From assembly GCF_000499385.1 (NCBI RefSeq), contig NW_013654657.1:46641-110640 (forward strand): a DNA stretch of 64,000 nt. Direction: 5' to 3'. This document shows positions 46,041-57,016 of this stretch, in pieces; the stretch's first letter is position 1, and every line of letters starts with the position of its first letter. The translations under genes and the position numbers were made by a program. The notes under the pieces are model-generated. The model worked only from the letters and a program-made list of their open reading frames with translations. It made no database searches and was not told the origin of the DNA. The DNA comes from Eimeria necatrix. Taxonomy: Eukaryota > Apicomplexa > Conoidasida > Eucoccidiorida > Eimeriidae.

Positions 46041-46650
46041 GTATGACTACGGAGGTCAGGACTGTCTATCAGAACGTCGCCAAGGTACTCCATGACACCC
46101 TAACCTGACAGAGATTGCAGATAGGCGTTGGCATTGGCTTGAAGCGTAGCAGGGCACCCTTCAATCGGAATGGCACGACTTTGTATTCAAAGAGACCGAA
46201 GACAGAATAGAAGGCCGTTTTCTGATGATCCTCCTTAGCCATACGGATCTGATGAGACTCTGCTTCCAGGTCAGGAGTGGGAAAGTAGTTTGCGCCTCCC
46301 AGCATGTTTAGTGTAGTTTGGATAGGAGGTGACGGGAAGCCAGGGGCTATCATAAGGGCATTCAGCGCTTGATAGTTAACGACCATTTGCATCTTCTGGC
46401 TCCGCTGTTCCATCGTCTCGTTTATCCACCATCATCCTGGGGGCAGAGATAGGGGCCATATAAAATCACTAGCAGACAACTCAGCGATTTCCTGTTTGTG
46501 AAATTGCAGCTGATCTAGAATCGCACGGTAAATAGTAGGTTTTGCAGAAAGCTTCCCAGCTAATATTAGAAGGTGATGATCATGCGGGCGCTTCACTGGC
46601 AGTCCTTTAGGGAGCCTGTCAGGGGCGTCCTCTCGAAGCGCGCGCAACAC
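46041..46650 (-). pseudogene. reverse transcriptase remnant
   Basis: Segment 46650-46432 encodes LPKGLPVKRPHDHHL and the PIYRAI-type block at the RT start. Segment 46413-46069 encodes the palm blocks (MVVNYQALNAL, TAFYSVFGLFEYKVVPFRL). In another frame at about 46090-46050 the active-site loop reads EYLGDVLIDS, so the first Asp of the Y-x-D-D motif is Gly. The sequence then runs into the inserted repeat that ends at 46036. Confidence 0.85.
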
Positions 46651-46974
46651 CTACATTGCAGTGCCTGTGCAATGCAGTGGCACCGCCAGCCCAATCCCCT
46701 GGCTTATCTACAGAAGGCCAAAAGCCTAGTCTGCGACGAGGATGAGCCTTTTCTCGAATCAAGCTTTACAGCTACAACAGTAAGTATTGTAATCTGCAAT
46801 TCGAGGTTGTGTCTGCGCAATACTGCATTCCTACGCAGTGCATTGTCAGTCAGCCGGCAGTGCACACCAATGAACACAGAAGGGTCTCCTTTAAAAAACC
46901 ACAGAGCAGCTGCAGTAACTAGTATGCTTTTTAGGGGCTTTTCTGGTGTTTTTTACGCTGCTAACGTGGCGTGT

Positions 46975-47156
46975 CTACACGTTCGTAGACAAGGAGGGTT
47001 TCTCTGTAGGAGCTAGATTGAGCCTCGTTCACTACGGTCTGTCTTGTTCTAGCTTCCCGGAATCACTACACGTTCGTAGACAAGGAGGGTTTCTCGGTAG
47101 GAGCTAGATTGAGCCTCGTTCACTACGGTCTGTCTTGTTCTAGCTTCCCGGAATCA
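46975..47156. repeat. perfect-length 91-bp tandem duplication
   Basis: Copies 46975-47065 and 47066-47156 both begin CTACACGTTCGTAGACAAGG and end GGAATCA. They differ at a single base (CTCTGTAGG versus CTCGGTAGG). Such low divergence implies a recent event or a local assembly duplication. The unit has no supported reading frame. Confidence 0.92.
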
Positions 47157-47857
47157 CACTTATCCCTAGTAACACAAAGCATAGTAAAACATTGAGAGAG
47201 CCAAGACTACATCAATGTTACTCCCCGTTTTTAGAAATTAAACCATAGAAGCCTGCTCCGGGGTTTCTCCCTCGCCGCGTGGGTATGCAGCTCACAGAAC
47301 CTTGAGCTATACCGCCCCGTTCGGGGTCTTGCAGCTGTTCGCCTTCCTCTTGACCGACTGCAAATCCACTCAACACACCCCCAGAAGCTTCCTCGAACGA
47401 GGATTTCCTCAGTGGCAACTCACCCCCAATGTGCGATGCCTTCATTTGTTTGGCTTCACCGGCATCCGACCCCAACGCTACAACCGCCATACCATCAGCC
47501 CACTTATTGGGGAAATGTTGTACTGCGCAGCGTTCTCTGCTGCTACTAGGTTACTACCTGGCGCACAGATAGGGCGACCTTCTAACAAATTCTCTACATT
47601 CGACACATTTTTCATAGACAATTCCCAACTGTTAAAAAAGCAGTCACGCATCAATTCAGTACAACGACCTATAGTTCTATAACGTATTTTATCTTTTATC
47701 ATATATATAAATTTAGAATATTTAGAAATTCCTAAAAAAGAAGGTTCTGATGATTCATATCCTACCATCCCTTAATATAATTCTTCCAGAGTCACCTTTC
47801 AAATTCTCGATCGCGTCGCACACTCATAGATTTTTTTTGGTGGCCTGGTTGGTGCGG
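47157..47857. other. possible minus-strand coding remnants
   Basis: Minus-strand frames at 47768-47478 and 47490-47218 both have protein-like composition and follow one another, with a frame change near 47490. The first holds an R-x-CTELMRDCFFNSWEL stretch, the second a Glu/Ala/Gly-rich stretch. They could be two exons or one broken gene. No family was recognised, and the surrounding repeats favour a decayed mobile sequence. Confidence 0.25.
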
Positions 47858-48080
47858 TGACACTCACCAGTGCCGGTGTCATCGCCAGCCCCAATCTTCG
47901 TCTACTCGCAGATACTTGTAGTTTGTACATGCTATTTTGCTAAAAATTGCCTTGCTCCGTTACCAGTTAGAATTTTCCGCGCCCTTTCAGCATCTTAGCC
48001 TCTTAACTTCTTAGATGTCACCACTTAGCTACCGTCTTAAGGTCACCAGCAAACCCTATTGTAGTGCCTGTTTACTGCAC
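47858..48080 (+). repeat. dispersed element R, copy 2 (diverged)
   Basis: About 223 bp in the same orientation as copy 1. It shares CAGTGCCGG, TCGCCAGCCCCAATCTTCG, the GGTCACCAGCAAACCCTATT block and GTAGTGCCTG, but the 3-prime hairpin is damaged (ends TTTACTGCAC). It is more diverged than copies 1 and 4. Confidence 0.7.
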
Positions 48081-50165
48081 TTCTCATCGCGCTTGTGGGG
48101 GAGCTTCACTTCGCCTATCCGAACAGTCCCAATAAGCAGCAATCAGGCAACACCATAGACTCTAGACTGAGGGGGAATATTCTTATTTTTGAATTAGCTT
48201 GAAAGGTTGGTTGGCCAATTGTTGCCGACACATCGCACCCACTTTGGACTTCAAAGAGGCTATTTCATATTTCAAGTGTTGCACGCTCTTGTTTCACTGA
48301 TGTCCACTGCACAAGAGGCACAAAACTTGCGGTCCTCTTTCCCCCTATACAGTTACCTAATTTTTATTGCTGTAGTTATGCAGTCCATACAATTTTAGAA
48401 CGTGCTGTAGTCTTTTGGTGAGTAAGGTGGCGCGCTAGCCAGTGCCCCCCATACGGCCCCGAGGCTTCTGGGCGTCGAAGCGGAGACACGTAGCCTCAGG
48501 GTTATATCTCCCCCAGATGAAGTGGGAGAGTATCTCAGATTTACTGATAACTTGGGGCAACTTGAAGTCTTCGTGCTCCGCTTATTCTGGTTTGCAAGTA
48601 CTGCCTTCACGCCCCTCATCCCGGAAATGCTAAACTGGAAGGCGTTGGGAAAATTGAAAACTTTCTCTACTTTCCGTACATGGTTTTATGCCTTGTACTT
48701 GGCGTTTGACAGGAAACCTATGTCGCAGTTTGCCACACCGTAGTCGGTTGTCGGTTCTGTCCTGCAGTTAGCCTCAGTGGGCGGCCCACTATTGGCCTCA
48801 CTTAGTAAGAGATGAATTTTAAAGGAAAGTATGAAATTTCACCACCCAAACTCGGGGGCTTGTGCCCTCCAAACTCGAAGGGGCTGGTGCCGTAAGAGTA
48901 GCTTCGTCATGATACGGCATGAAATCAACCCCAAAAAGACTATTCAAGTATAACAACAAGAACCAAGCAATTTAAAGCATATATTCTGCCGAAAGATAGG
49001 GCCCTGGCATCGTGTAGCTTCTCCAACTGTAGCTGCAAAAGCCTGCTACAACTGGCGGTGGGTGCACAGCACGGTATCTCACCGTAGGAACGTTCAGTTT
49101 TTTCTTAAATAAGAACTCCAGGCTCTAAAAATTGGTTCACACTCTTCAGTTATGCTCTTGAATGATGTTAGTCGTGTAGGGTAAACTTGGCACCTCAATG
49201 AAGAAGCTACGAGACCAGTGCACTGGCGGACACTCTGCGCTACATAGCCTTCCGAAATGACAAAGTCAAATACTAAATATGCGATAGATACGTTTTACTT
49301 TAGGTACCAAACTGCTTGCCGAATATACGCCGGTGCATTCTCTACACTGCCAAGTTCCCCACGTACGCTACTAGTGGCCTCTGTAGGGACGATGATGCCT
49401 TGCGCTGCCGTTGATGCTTGCTTCTCGTCAGGGAACTTCAGCTTCTAGGAGCTTTTCCGTGTATTTGGGCATGGTAATTTTTAGTCCACTTTGAATTTGG
49501 GGAAATTCCATGATTCTAAATGCGATGTGGTTCACTTGCACAGATAACCTATGCGCACCACTGGATGTTTGCCTGTCCTTTTCTTTGAGCATTTTTTGTT
49601 ACCACACTGCATATTCAAGTTTTAAAATTCCCATAGCATACCTATTGACTTCTTAAGCAAGTTTTGTGATTTATGACGTGCAGTGGTGGATTGCAGGAAG
49701 CCCGATTGTGCTAGCACTGTGGAAAACTGTGCCGGTTGCCACCTCATTGCATACGATTCATTACACTTTTAATTCATGTGGTTTTGGAAAGGTGATAGGC
49801 TGACTTACCGCCCTCCAGGTCTAGATCTCCTTATATTTACTTACCGTCCGCTTGTCATTTAGCTTGGAGATCGCTCACTTTCCTCGACACCGTGTGCTCG
49901 ATATCTGGACTGCCTCCTCCTGTCGCTGTGGAGAGGCCTTTTTTTTTAATTTTTGAAGCAACACGCATACGTAAAAGTGCTGCCTTATGCGTATTTTTGC
50001 TGTTGGCTTTTCGCAAGCTACCCGTTGCTTAATGACGGTGCCGCCCTCACCTCCCAGGCTTCTGGCGGTCCCGCTAACTGTTTATTCCCCTGTTTCCATT
50101 GTTCTGGATACTTGACCGGATACAGCTCTGCATTATTTTAACTCCTGGAATTGATTGAATCGCCA
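48081..50165. other. gene-free stretch upstream of family member 3
   Basis: Short frames only. The last few hundred bases should hold the promoter of the gene starting at 50166; a CT-rich patch with a T-run lies at about 49910-49950. No motif was recognised. Confidence 0.45.
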
Positions 50166-52184
50166 ATGGCATTGTTGTCCGTGAGGCGAAAGGAAGAAAA
50201 GATAAGGGCTTCGGTATTCTGGGCAATTTTAGCTTCTGCTTTGCAGCAGCAGGAAGGTCTTTTTGCAGCATCTCAGCAGGTAGGCGAGCACTATACGTCA
50301 GCGCTCACCGGCGGTTACGTCGAAAACACCAATGGGACTACGCACGACACATTCCGGTCAACGTTCGACGCTAGCGATTTCTTGAATCCGTTTGAAGTGG
50401 CAGATGAAGGATCACCCACAGAAATAGCGGCTGTGGAACCGACCGCTGTTGTCGGTGGTGCGGATATTCGAGGTTTTGGCAGCTTTCTGAAGAAAGTACG
50501 CGCCTGTTTAGCTTTGTTCATATGCGTAGGGTTGTTTTCACTGGCAGCTACACGGTTGCCCGTATCACGGAAGCCAGTTGGAACCGGACCTGATGACAAT
50601 GTTAACGGTAGGCTGCATAATCAGAATGCAGCTTGTGAGGCGGCGAAGATAGAAGAACCGCGTCAAAGGATTAGGGCACTCCGTGGGTTGCTGCCAGTCG
50701 CAGAGGACCTCGCCCATGCTGTGGGCACTTCCGAAGGCCGAAATCTGCTGCTGGCCTTCAAGGAAAGCGTAGGATGCCCAATCAACGGTGCAACGCCGGA
50801 AAGTATTCACGCGTCTATAAGTTCATCGGTGAAGGCCTTGAGTCTTCTCCATGAGGCGGCAATCCAGGAGGCGCAGGCGCTTGTAGTGGGTCGTGAAAGC
50901 CTGTCCATTACGGACTTAATGAGTGGATGGGAAGAAAAAAATTTAGTAGAGACTTTGCTGACAAGGCAAACTATCAGAATAATCAAGCCGTTTGCCAAGA
51001 CGATTAGGTCTCTTCGGGAGAGCTCGGTGAGGCTTTCCTTGAGGCTGCAACTTGCAAGTGCCAGACTTTCCATGGGTCGTCGTTTTAAAGACGAAAGGGA
51101 CGGAAACTTGCTACGGGCTGCGGCAGCGGACCTACACTGTTTCCGCGAAGCTATCGCAACACGCAGCAAGAGCTTTGCTGCAGCTATTGAGGTAGTCCGC
51201 AAAATTGCGGAAGTAGGAAGAACTCAGCAGCTGGCAGCCAGGACGAAATTCAGATATCTCGCCGAGACTGATTTAGACACCGTGAAGGCCTACGCAGCAC
51301 TTGTGAAGAAACAGCTTCAAGCGGGCCACACACTATCCGCAAGTACTGCTGATTCGTCAGCAGAAACACAGTTAGAATGGATAGATGAGCTCGTGAGGGA
51401 AACTGCCGAGTTGATTTCTGCACATCGCAGAATCTTGGAGAACTTGGAAAGCACGAGAAGTCCTGGCTCATTGCATGTGGCTGCCGTGGCTGCCGCCTCT
51501 ACTGAACAGCCAATAGTGTTGAATCTTGGCTCGTGTTGGGAGCTTCTGCGCTCCCTCCCTGCCCCACCGGAAGTTTTGGATGAAGAAGGAATGCATATCA
51601 TTGGGCATATTGCAAGCGGAGTCAAAGCTCGGTGCCAGTTGCTCACCTCTTCGATACTCGCTATTTCTGAAGAGGCCAGACAACATTCAGGACTGGAGCT
51701 CTCCATACGCAAGGAACGTCTAAGCAGCGACATAAAGACTCAGTTGGTCGATGGCATCAACTCGGCAGTGAACGATGCTGAAGCACTTTGCAAGGAGTTG
51801 GGAACACTGACTGAACTGTTCATGGAGACAAAGCGCATGGCAGCTGTAAGTGTGTACACAAATCGTGCTTCCCTTGCAATGGAGGCACTCATTAAAGTAG
51901 AACGGAGGGCAATGGTGCTTCTTGCAAGCTACAATCTCATGTTACTCTTAGAACAGGATTTAGAAGAGCTAGACACTCGCTTTGCCAAGTTAAAATCCGA
52001 CAGATGCGGGATGCAGGCGGGGGAATCGAGAGATGAGCCTCAGCAGCTGCAGAACTACGAGAAGGCACTAAGGAGCGTACAACATGCCCGAACATTGGGG
52101 GACGCTGCAGCGGAAGCTGCCAAGTTGCGTCTTCTGGTTGATAATCTGGAGGACATGATGTACAAAGCGGAGACGGAGGTCTGA
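50166..52184 (+). CDS. large intronless membrane protein, member 3 of the paralogous family
   Basis: Single-exon gene, 672 residues from the ATG at 50166; five upstream codons are open but start at TTG. The N-terminus has basic residues and then a hydrophobic stretch (SVFWAILASAL), signal-anchor-like. A second membrane segment lies at about 113-128 (ACLALFICVGLFSLAA). The helical domain starts with LRGLLPVAEDLAHAVG. It continues with LH-AAIQEAQAL, SARLSMGRRF-DERDGNLLRAAAADL and GSCWELLRSLPAPP, and ends in the helix LRLLVDNLEDM. It is closer to member 2 than to member 1. Likely secreted or membrane-bound; function unknown. Lack of introns in all three members, against intron-rich neighbours, suggests spread by duplication of an intronless ancestor or by retroposition. 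Confidence 0.85.
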   Translation: MALLSVRRKEEKIRASVFWAILASALQQQEGLFAASQQVGEHYTSALTGGYVENTNGTTHDTFRSTFDASDFLNPFEVADEGSPTEIAAVEPTAVVGGADIRGFGSFLKKVRACLALFICVGLFSLAATRLPVSRKPVGTGPDDNVNGRLHNQNAACEAAKIEEPRQRIRALRGLLPVAEDLAHAVGTSEGRNLLLAFKESVGCPINGATPESIHASISSSVKALSLLHEAAIQEAQALVVGRESLSITDLMSGWEEKNLVETLLTRQTIRIIKPFAKTIRSLRESSVRLSLRLQLASARLSMGRRFKDERDGNLLRAAAADLHCFREAIATRSKSFAAAIEVVRKIAEVGRTQQLAARTKFRYLAETDLDTVKAYAALVKKQLQAGHTLSASTADSSAETQLEWIDELVRETAELISAHRRILENLESTRSPGSLHVAAVAAASTEQPIVLNLGSCWELLRSLPAPPEVLDEEGMHIIGHIASGVKARCQLLTSSILAISEEARQHSGLELSIRKERLSSDIKTQLVDGINSAVNDAEALCKELGTLTELFMETKRMAAVSVYTNRASLAMEALIKVERRAMVLLASYNLMLLLEQDLEELDTRFAKLKSDRCGMQAGESRDEPQQLQNYEKALRSVQHARTLGDAAAEAAKLRLLVDNLEDMMYKAETEV

Positions 52185-53124
52185 AAGTGGGCCCGTCTGT
52201 ACTGTCAGCACCGTGTAATCAGTTTGAGTTTGTCTTTGAGGCGAATACTCCCACGTGCATCAATCTGGTTGGACGGAAGGCTCGCTCCACCACTTTCGAC
52301 CATGCAGGCAGCATATGTTTTGTTTCTGGATATTTGTTTAAAGGAGAGCATCTCATGAAAATTTCGCATGCTGAAAGGGTGTGAGGATGCTTACGATCTG
52401 CATTGCACCAATGGATTTGCTGCGCATTTGCCCTGATCTGTGATGCCTTCGGTTTTCTATCAAAGTCACGAGGATCCAAGAGTATCCTATGGTTCTCTAT
52501 TTGTGCATCATTCTAGGCCTGCTAGTTCTTTTGTCACCCACACGAACCAAAGCCCGCTTCCGTAATTCCCACTTCATACAGTCCATGCAAGGGATTCCAC
52601 ATGCTGAGCAGATCAATGTTTGGCCTTGCGGCAGTCAGTGGAAAGTGAACACGGGTAGCTTCTTGTAAAGGACTAGAGGAATTGAAGGATGAGGATAAAT
52701 GCATGAGCATCCACGGGCCTCGAAGGATGTGGTTCTTTCCCACCGTGAGCTGCTTACTATGGTTGTTGACAAGCAGTAGCTTGCTCGGCAGTTAGGCAGC
52801 GTTCTCGCCCACAGACTCCGGAGGCGTGACCAAATTTAGATACTGCCTCTCACTTCCCACTCTTCGTCACTGCTTTGAACATCTTGGCGTGTACGAACTT
52901 GGATTGTAAGCAGCACACGAATCTATGTAACAATGCTAGTGGAACAGCGACAAACCAGCACCGTATTATATAGTCGGGGAGGTTCCGATTGGCGATCAAT
53001 AAACGAAATCACCAAGGTGCTGCTTGTGGCTGACAGCCCTGGAGGCAGGCAGTGGAGCAACTTCTGGACGTTATTGCTCGTATGCTCCTCAAAAATGCGA
53101 CGCCGTGAAAATCTAGCGCAGTGT
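52185..53124. other. convergent intergenic region
   Basis: Between the plus-strand family member and the minus-strand gene that stops at 53125. Short frames without coding quality; should contain two polyadenylation sites. Confidence 0.5.
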
Positions 53125-54911
53125 CTAGCGCTGCAACGGCAGCCGCTCTGCTGCAGAAGTCTCATTTACCCACCTCTGTATGACCATTTCCTTAAGTTTC
53201 ATTTCACGTGCTAACTTTTGGGCGGTGGGATGGAGAGCTCTCCCAGTCTGAGGCACTGCCTTTGTCGAAGACATCTGTACAGCATTGCATGCAGACTGAC
53301 GACTTAGCACCACTGCAACAAGTGCAGAGCACATATATCTCGCATTCCTCGTTACTAGAAGTTCCGCGGTGGCGGCATGGCCTTGCATCAGGGCTTGCTC
53401 CAACGCTTGCATGACTGCTGTCTCTGTCCGCCGCAACGTAGCTAGCAGTACCGCTTCTCCCGACGACTGCTCCTTGGGTACGTTCCAGCCAACAGTAATA
53501 GCCGTGCAGAGGCAACGGCAGGCATTAAGCGTATATGTATGCAGAGGAAGAGAGTCGGGGAGAACCGCCGTGCCTCCTATCACAGAGAGGGCCTTTGCTA
53601 CTACGCCGCAGAAATGCAAAACATACTGTTTCTGTTGCTTCCACGTACAAAATCCGCTGGACGACATTGATCCTCCTTGCATATCGTAGACTAGAGCTTG
53701 GAGCACAACTGCATATAAATATGCTGCCTGCGACAGCAGTAGGGGCAGGTTCTCGCATGGCGTCAAGTTTTCTGTCTTCCGAGTTGAAGCGCGCTCCCAA
53801 GGGGAACCATCTGCTCCTACTTGCCTCCACAGTGAAAGAAATCGCGGACTCCTGTGAATAAGAACAAAAAAAACCTATGCTCCAGTCAAGCATAGCTAGA
53901 GCCCCTGCAGGAATATCCACCCCTACTGAATTCGCCAAAACTGATAGCATACAGTCTTCACCTTAAGGCCGCTTCCAGTGAAAGCAGAACTTCTTCCCTC
54001 ACAACAGCCAAATCCGACGTAGGAGGGCGTGCAGCTCTACGTCGCGTTGAATATGTGCAGCTGAAAGCGCCACCTAGGCGCAAACCAAGTGTCTGCAACG
54101 TAGCAACAGCTGAGGCGCTGCACGCACTCAAGTCCTTCTCTACTGCCACTGTCGTTGGTTTTACACCTGGCGTGTCTGCGCAGAGCAGAGGCAGCTGCGT
54201 CACAAAGGGTCTTGCAATCCTTAATGTCAAGAGCCTCATGTTGGCTGCAGCCGCTAAACTGTTTGCAGTGGCATGTAGGAGGCGACTCCGTTGCCGTTCC
54301 TTCTTCCTCGCCCTTGCCTTCTCAAGCGGAAAATCTGATAAAGCTGGCGCTGAGGCCGCTTGGTGCAACAGCGAATTGGACTCCATTGTAGAATGCTGCA
54401 CTGATGGCAGAACATGCTGCTGAAGGGCTAGCGGATCGTTTGCTTCTGCGGCTAAAATCGCCTCGCTCGTTTCAAGCGGTGGTTCCTTGGTTTGGATTAG
54501 TCCGCGCTGCGGCCACTGCTTTTGCCGCATTAACAGTTGTTGCAACTGTCTTGCATCTCTCAATTTCATGCTATGCTGGCGCTGTATTTGTCTCCTCAGA
54601 GAACGGGAGAGGTGTTCTGGAAAAGTCAGAGGAAGTAAAGGACCTGGATCAATAAGCAGTTCCTGCTTCTTTCCAGCCTCCCCAAAAAAAATTCCGAAGG
54701 GGAAATGGTGCTGCTGCGGCAGTCGCATCACCTGCTCCTGCGGGGGAGGAACCCTTTCATTGGGACGGCGAGCTTGTGCCTGCCCGTCAGTTGCACTGCT
54801 CCTAGCACGCCCCACCGATACTCCGCTAACCGTCGGTGGAGCGAGGGACTGTTGAGACGCCAGCTGGAAGGGTTGAAGGAAAGCGCGTCGGCAGCAGGAC
54901 CAGCGCCGCAT
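53125..54911 (-). CDS. uncharacterised helical protein with mitochondrial-type N-terminus, two exons
   Basis: Exon 54911-53962 joins exon 53851-53125 with exact phase (AG|G) and strong borders, including a long T-run before the CAG acceptor. It gives 558 residues. The N-terminus (MRRWSCCRRAFLQPF) is Arg-rich, free of acids and amphipathic, as in mitochondrial targeting peptides. Residues 30-330 are Gln-, Leu-, Arg- and Ala-rich. The C-terminal half is a set of helices (AAYLYAVVLQAL, VLHFCGVVAKAL, TYTLNACRCLCTAI) that resemble helical-repeat proteins of apicomplexan mitochondria (heptatricopeptide/RAP type). That resemblance is inference; no RAP domain is visible. First of three tandem minus-strand genes. 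Confidence 0.72.
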
Positions 54912-55660
54912 CGTGTCCAAAGCACACTGAGAACAGACAAAAGCTGTTCACAACCAAACTTGTTGCCTAGCCACATATCCGGACTTCGCCGTCACCGTGA
55001 GGCATTTTGACTAGTTTCTTTCACGTACAGGACTTCACGATTCTGCGTTTTGGCGCTGAAATCGACACGAAACAAAACAAGCAGGACATTTCACTCGCTG
55101 TTTCTACCTTTCCGTATATAACGGTCTTCTTCCTTCTGGTGCATGCAGTTGCCGTCTCCGCAGGAATAGTAGGCGTCTTTCTCACTGCGTTTTTCCCATC
55201 CGTACAAAGTTCCTGGAGATTGCTCGAGCCGAATATTTTTGTTGATGGTCGGGAAGCAGCCACCTTCGCAGCATTGGCGCGAGTGATTAAACGTCGTATA
55301 TGGCGTCGACGAAGCCTGAGGAGGTTTGGGGGTCCTCTGTATCCCCATATACGATAAACTTTTGAGAAAAGAGCCTACCACACGCATATATTCATTAGCC
55401 GGGAGTGACGCCCAGGCCCCACCCACCCATTATCTCACTTCGGAACAGTCCCGTTTTCCTCAAAAATCAACATTCCAAAAGTGTGCTGAGGCTGTAAAAT
55501 TTATAAACGATACACATAGGGAACGAAGAAACACTCGAAAACAAATGGGCCCCATCCGTGCCCATGAGAGCCACGTTTGGACAAATGGCGCAGACGGCAG
55601 GAAAGCAAAACCAAGCTACTGTGCAGCTTCATGACAAGTCGAAGATGCACCAGGAGCCAA
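54912..55660. other. intergenic region
   Basis: Separates two minus-strand genes. Plus-strand frames at 55007-55357 and 55326-55634 are open but do not look coding. It should contain the promoter of the gene starting at 54911. Confidence 0.45.
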
Positions 55661-57016
55661 TCAACTAAAGCAAGCGTTTGTTAAAAACAAGTGCGCATGA
55701 ACGAGTGCGTGGCGTCTGCTTGCCTCCCGCCGTGTCACAATTCGCGTAATTTCAGCTCCTGCCGGCAAAAAGCCCTTCTCCAGTGAGCGGTCTCTTGCAG
55801 CCAGTCGTCTGTTGCTGCTCAACCTTGAGCCATCCAAGTCAACATCAATAACTCTCCCAAACTGAGATATGAAACTGCTCCATGGCGAAGTTACAAATTC
55901 TAAGCTCTTGTGCAACCCGCGCCTCCTCAACCTCTCTATTGCATCAAGGCCTGTGGGGACGATAACGGCGCCTAAGGGCCGCTGACCTGTTCTAGCTAAT
56001 TCCTGTGTCTCAAGGAGCGTTTTCGCAGTAGTCTCCAGTTCTTCTGCTTGAGGCTGTTCACGGCAGGTCTTGATAAGTGGAGCATGGCTCATCCTGTTGG
56101 AGCTGAACAAGTTCTCGCCGTGGTCATTTATCGCTACTGCGGCTGCCGAAGCAGAGACTGTCCGGCTTTTGCACAACTCATGGGTGCCCATGGCGAAGCC
56201 GTATTGTCCATTAACCGCAACCGCAGCGCTCGCTGCTCCTACATCTGATGCAGTCTGTATTGTAGAAGCTGCCACATTTGCAGAAATTGCGTGTTTATCA
56301 CAGCTAGGAGTAATATTCATAGATGCTTCCGCACCTGATAAACAACTCTTCTCTGATCCGTCTACCAAAAGAGAACGATTCTTCTCAAGCCGGGTTGAGC
56401 ATTGTTGCCGTATCAGATGCTGCTGTTGCTGCCCGAACCTTGTAGCGGCCAAAGCAACAGATGCGAGCAGTCCAGATATCAACTGTGGGTTTTTTTTGTT
56501 TTGCGTGTGGGCAAGATGCCGCAACAACGCTGCAGCAAGGAATGGGTCTACGCTGACAGAGCTACGCAACGGGTCAGCTGCACCCTCAGGAGTTGCTAGG
56601 GCAGCTTCACCGCCCTGTCTCTGCAAATCGTTCTCCTGCTTGCGATCCAACGTCTCCACAGAAGGACTTCTCTGTGTCCCTAGGGGCTCTGACTGCCTCT
56701 GTTTTTCTTCCATTAAGTCACGACCATGGACAATGCAACTGCATGACTCCTGCGACTTCGTTTCCAGCTGTACTCGAGAAAATTTCCCAGATGTATTTTG
56801 TCCGCTATTACGGCCTTCAACAATTAGTGGTGGGGGAAGGTGCGAATTGGGAAGGAGCGGCTGGAGGGACTCAGCTTCATGACGACCCGGCAGTCCCACT
56901 GTCATTGCACCTTTTCTATTTCCCTGCTGCCCTAGATGCGCCAAATTGTGCTGCGACGGAGAGGCTGCTGCTGACGCTACTGGTATTGATCCACCCCCTG
57001 TCTCTGTTGTTGGCAT
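55661..57016 (-). CDS. uncharacterised protein, start uncertain
   Basis: A 451-codon frame from the ATG at 57016. The frame stays open upstream for about 45 codons with an Arg- and Ala-rich, acid-poor stretch (SLCAAALCRLSRRHETNKR) that looks like a mitochondrial presequence but has no ATG, so an upstream exon or unusual start is likely. Residues 1-150 are polar and Gln/Pro/Ser-rich. A helical block follows (DPFLAAALLRHLAHTQ, LISGLLASVALAATRF). The middle is Ala/Ser low complexity, and the C-terminus is basic and more conserved-looking (LRRRGLHKSLEFVTSPW, GRVIDVDLDGSRL). No family recognised. Tandem with the genes on both sides. Confidence 0.6.
   Translation of the reverse strand: MPTTETGGGSIPVASAAASPSQHNLAHLGQQGNRKGAMTVGLPGRHEAESLQPLLPNSHLPPPLIVEGRNSGQNTSGKFSRVQLETKSQESCSCIVHGRDLMEEKQRQSEPLGTQRSPSVETLDRKQENDLQRQGGEAALATPEGAADPLRSSVSVDPFLAAALLRHLAHTQNKKNPQLISGLLASVALAATRFGQQQQHLIRQQCSTRLEKNRSLLVDGSEKSCLSGAEASMNITPSCDKHAISANVAASTIQTASDVGAASAAVAVNGQYGFAMGTHELCKSRTVSASAAAVAINDHGENLFSSNRMSHAPLIKTCREQPQAEELETTAKTLLETQELARTGQRPLGAVIVPTGLDAIERLRRRGLHKSLEFVTSPWSSFISQFGRVIDVDLDGSRLSSNRRLAARDRSLEKGFLPAGAEITRIVTRREASRRHALVHAHLFLTNACFS

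Larger units (their letters stand above)
43637..46650 (-). mobile_element. decayed Ty3/gypsy (chromovirus-like) retrotransposon, pol region
   Basis: Fragments of a gypsy-type pol lie in the expected order on the minus strand: reverse transcriptase (46650-46041), RT thumb and RNase H (45600-45187), the RNase H/linker end with an ADALSRHP motif (about 44928-44890), the integrase zinc-binding region, the integrase core, and the integrase C-terminal side down to 43637. Frames change repeatedly and several catalytic residues are altered, so the copy is dead. No gag or protease was recognised. A 224-bp element splits RT from RNase H. Elements of this class are known in Eimeria; assignment to the chromovirus branch rather than other gypsy elements is inference. 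Confidence 0.88.
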
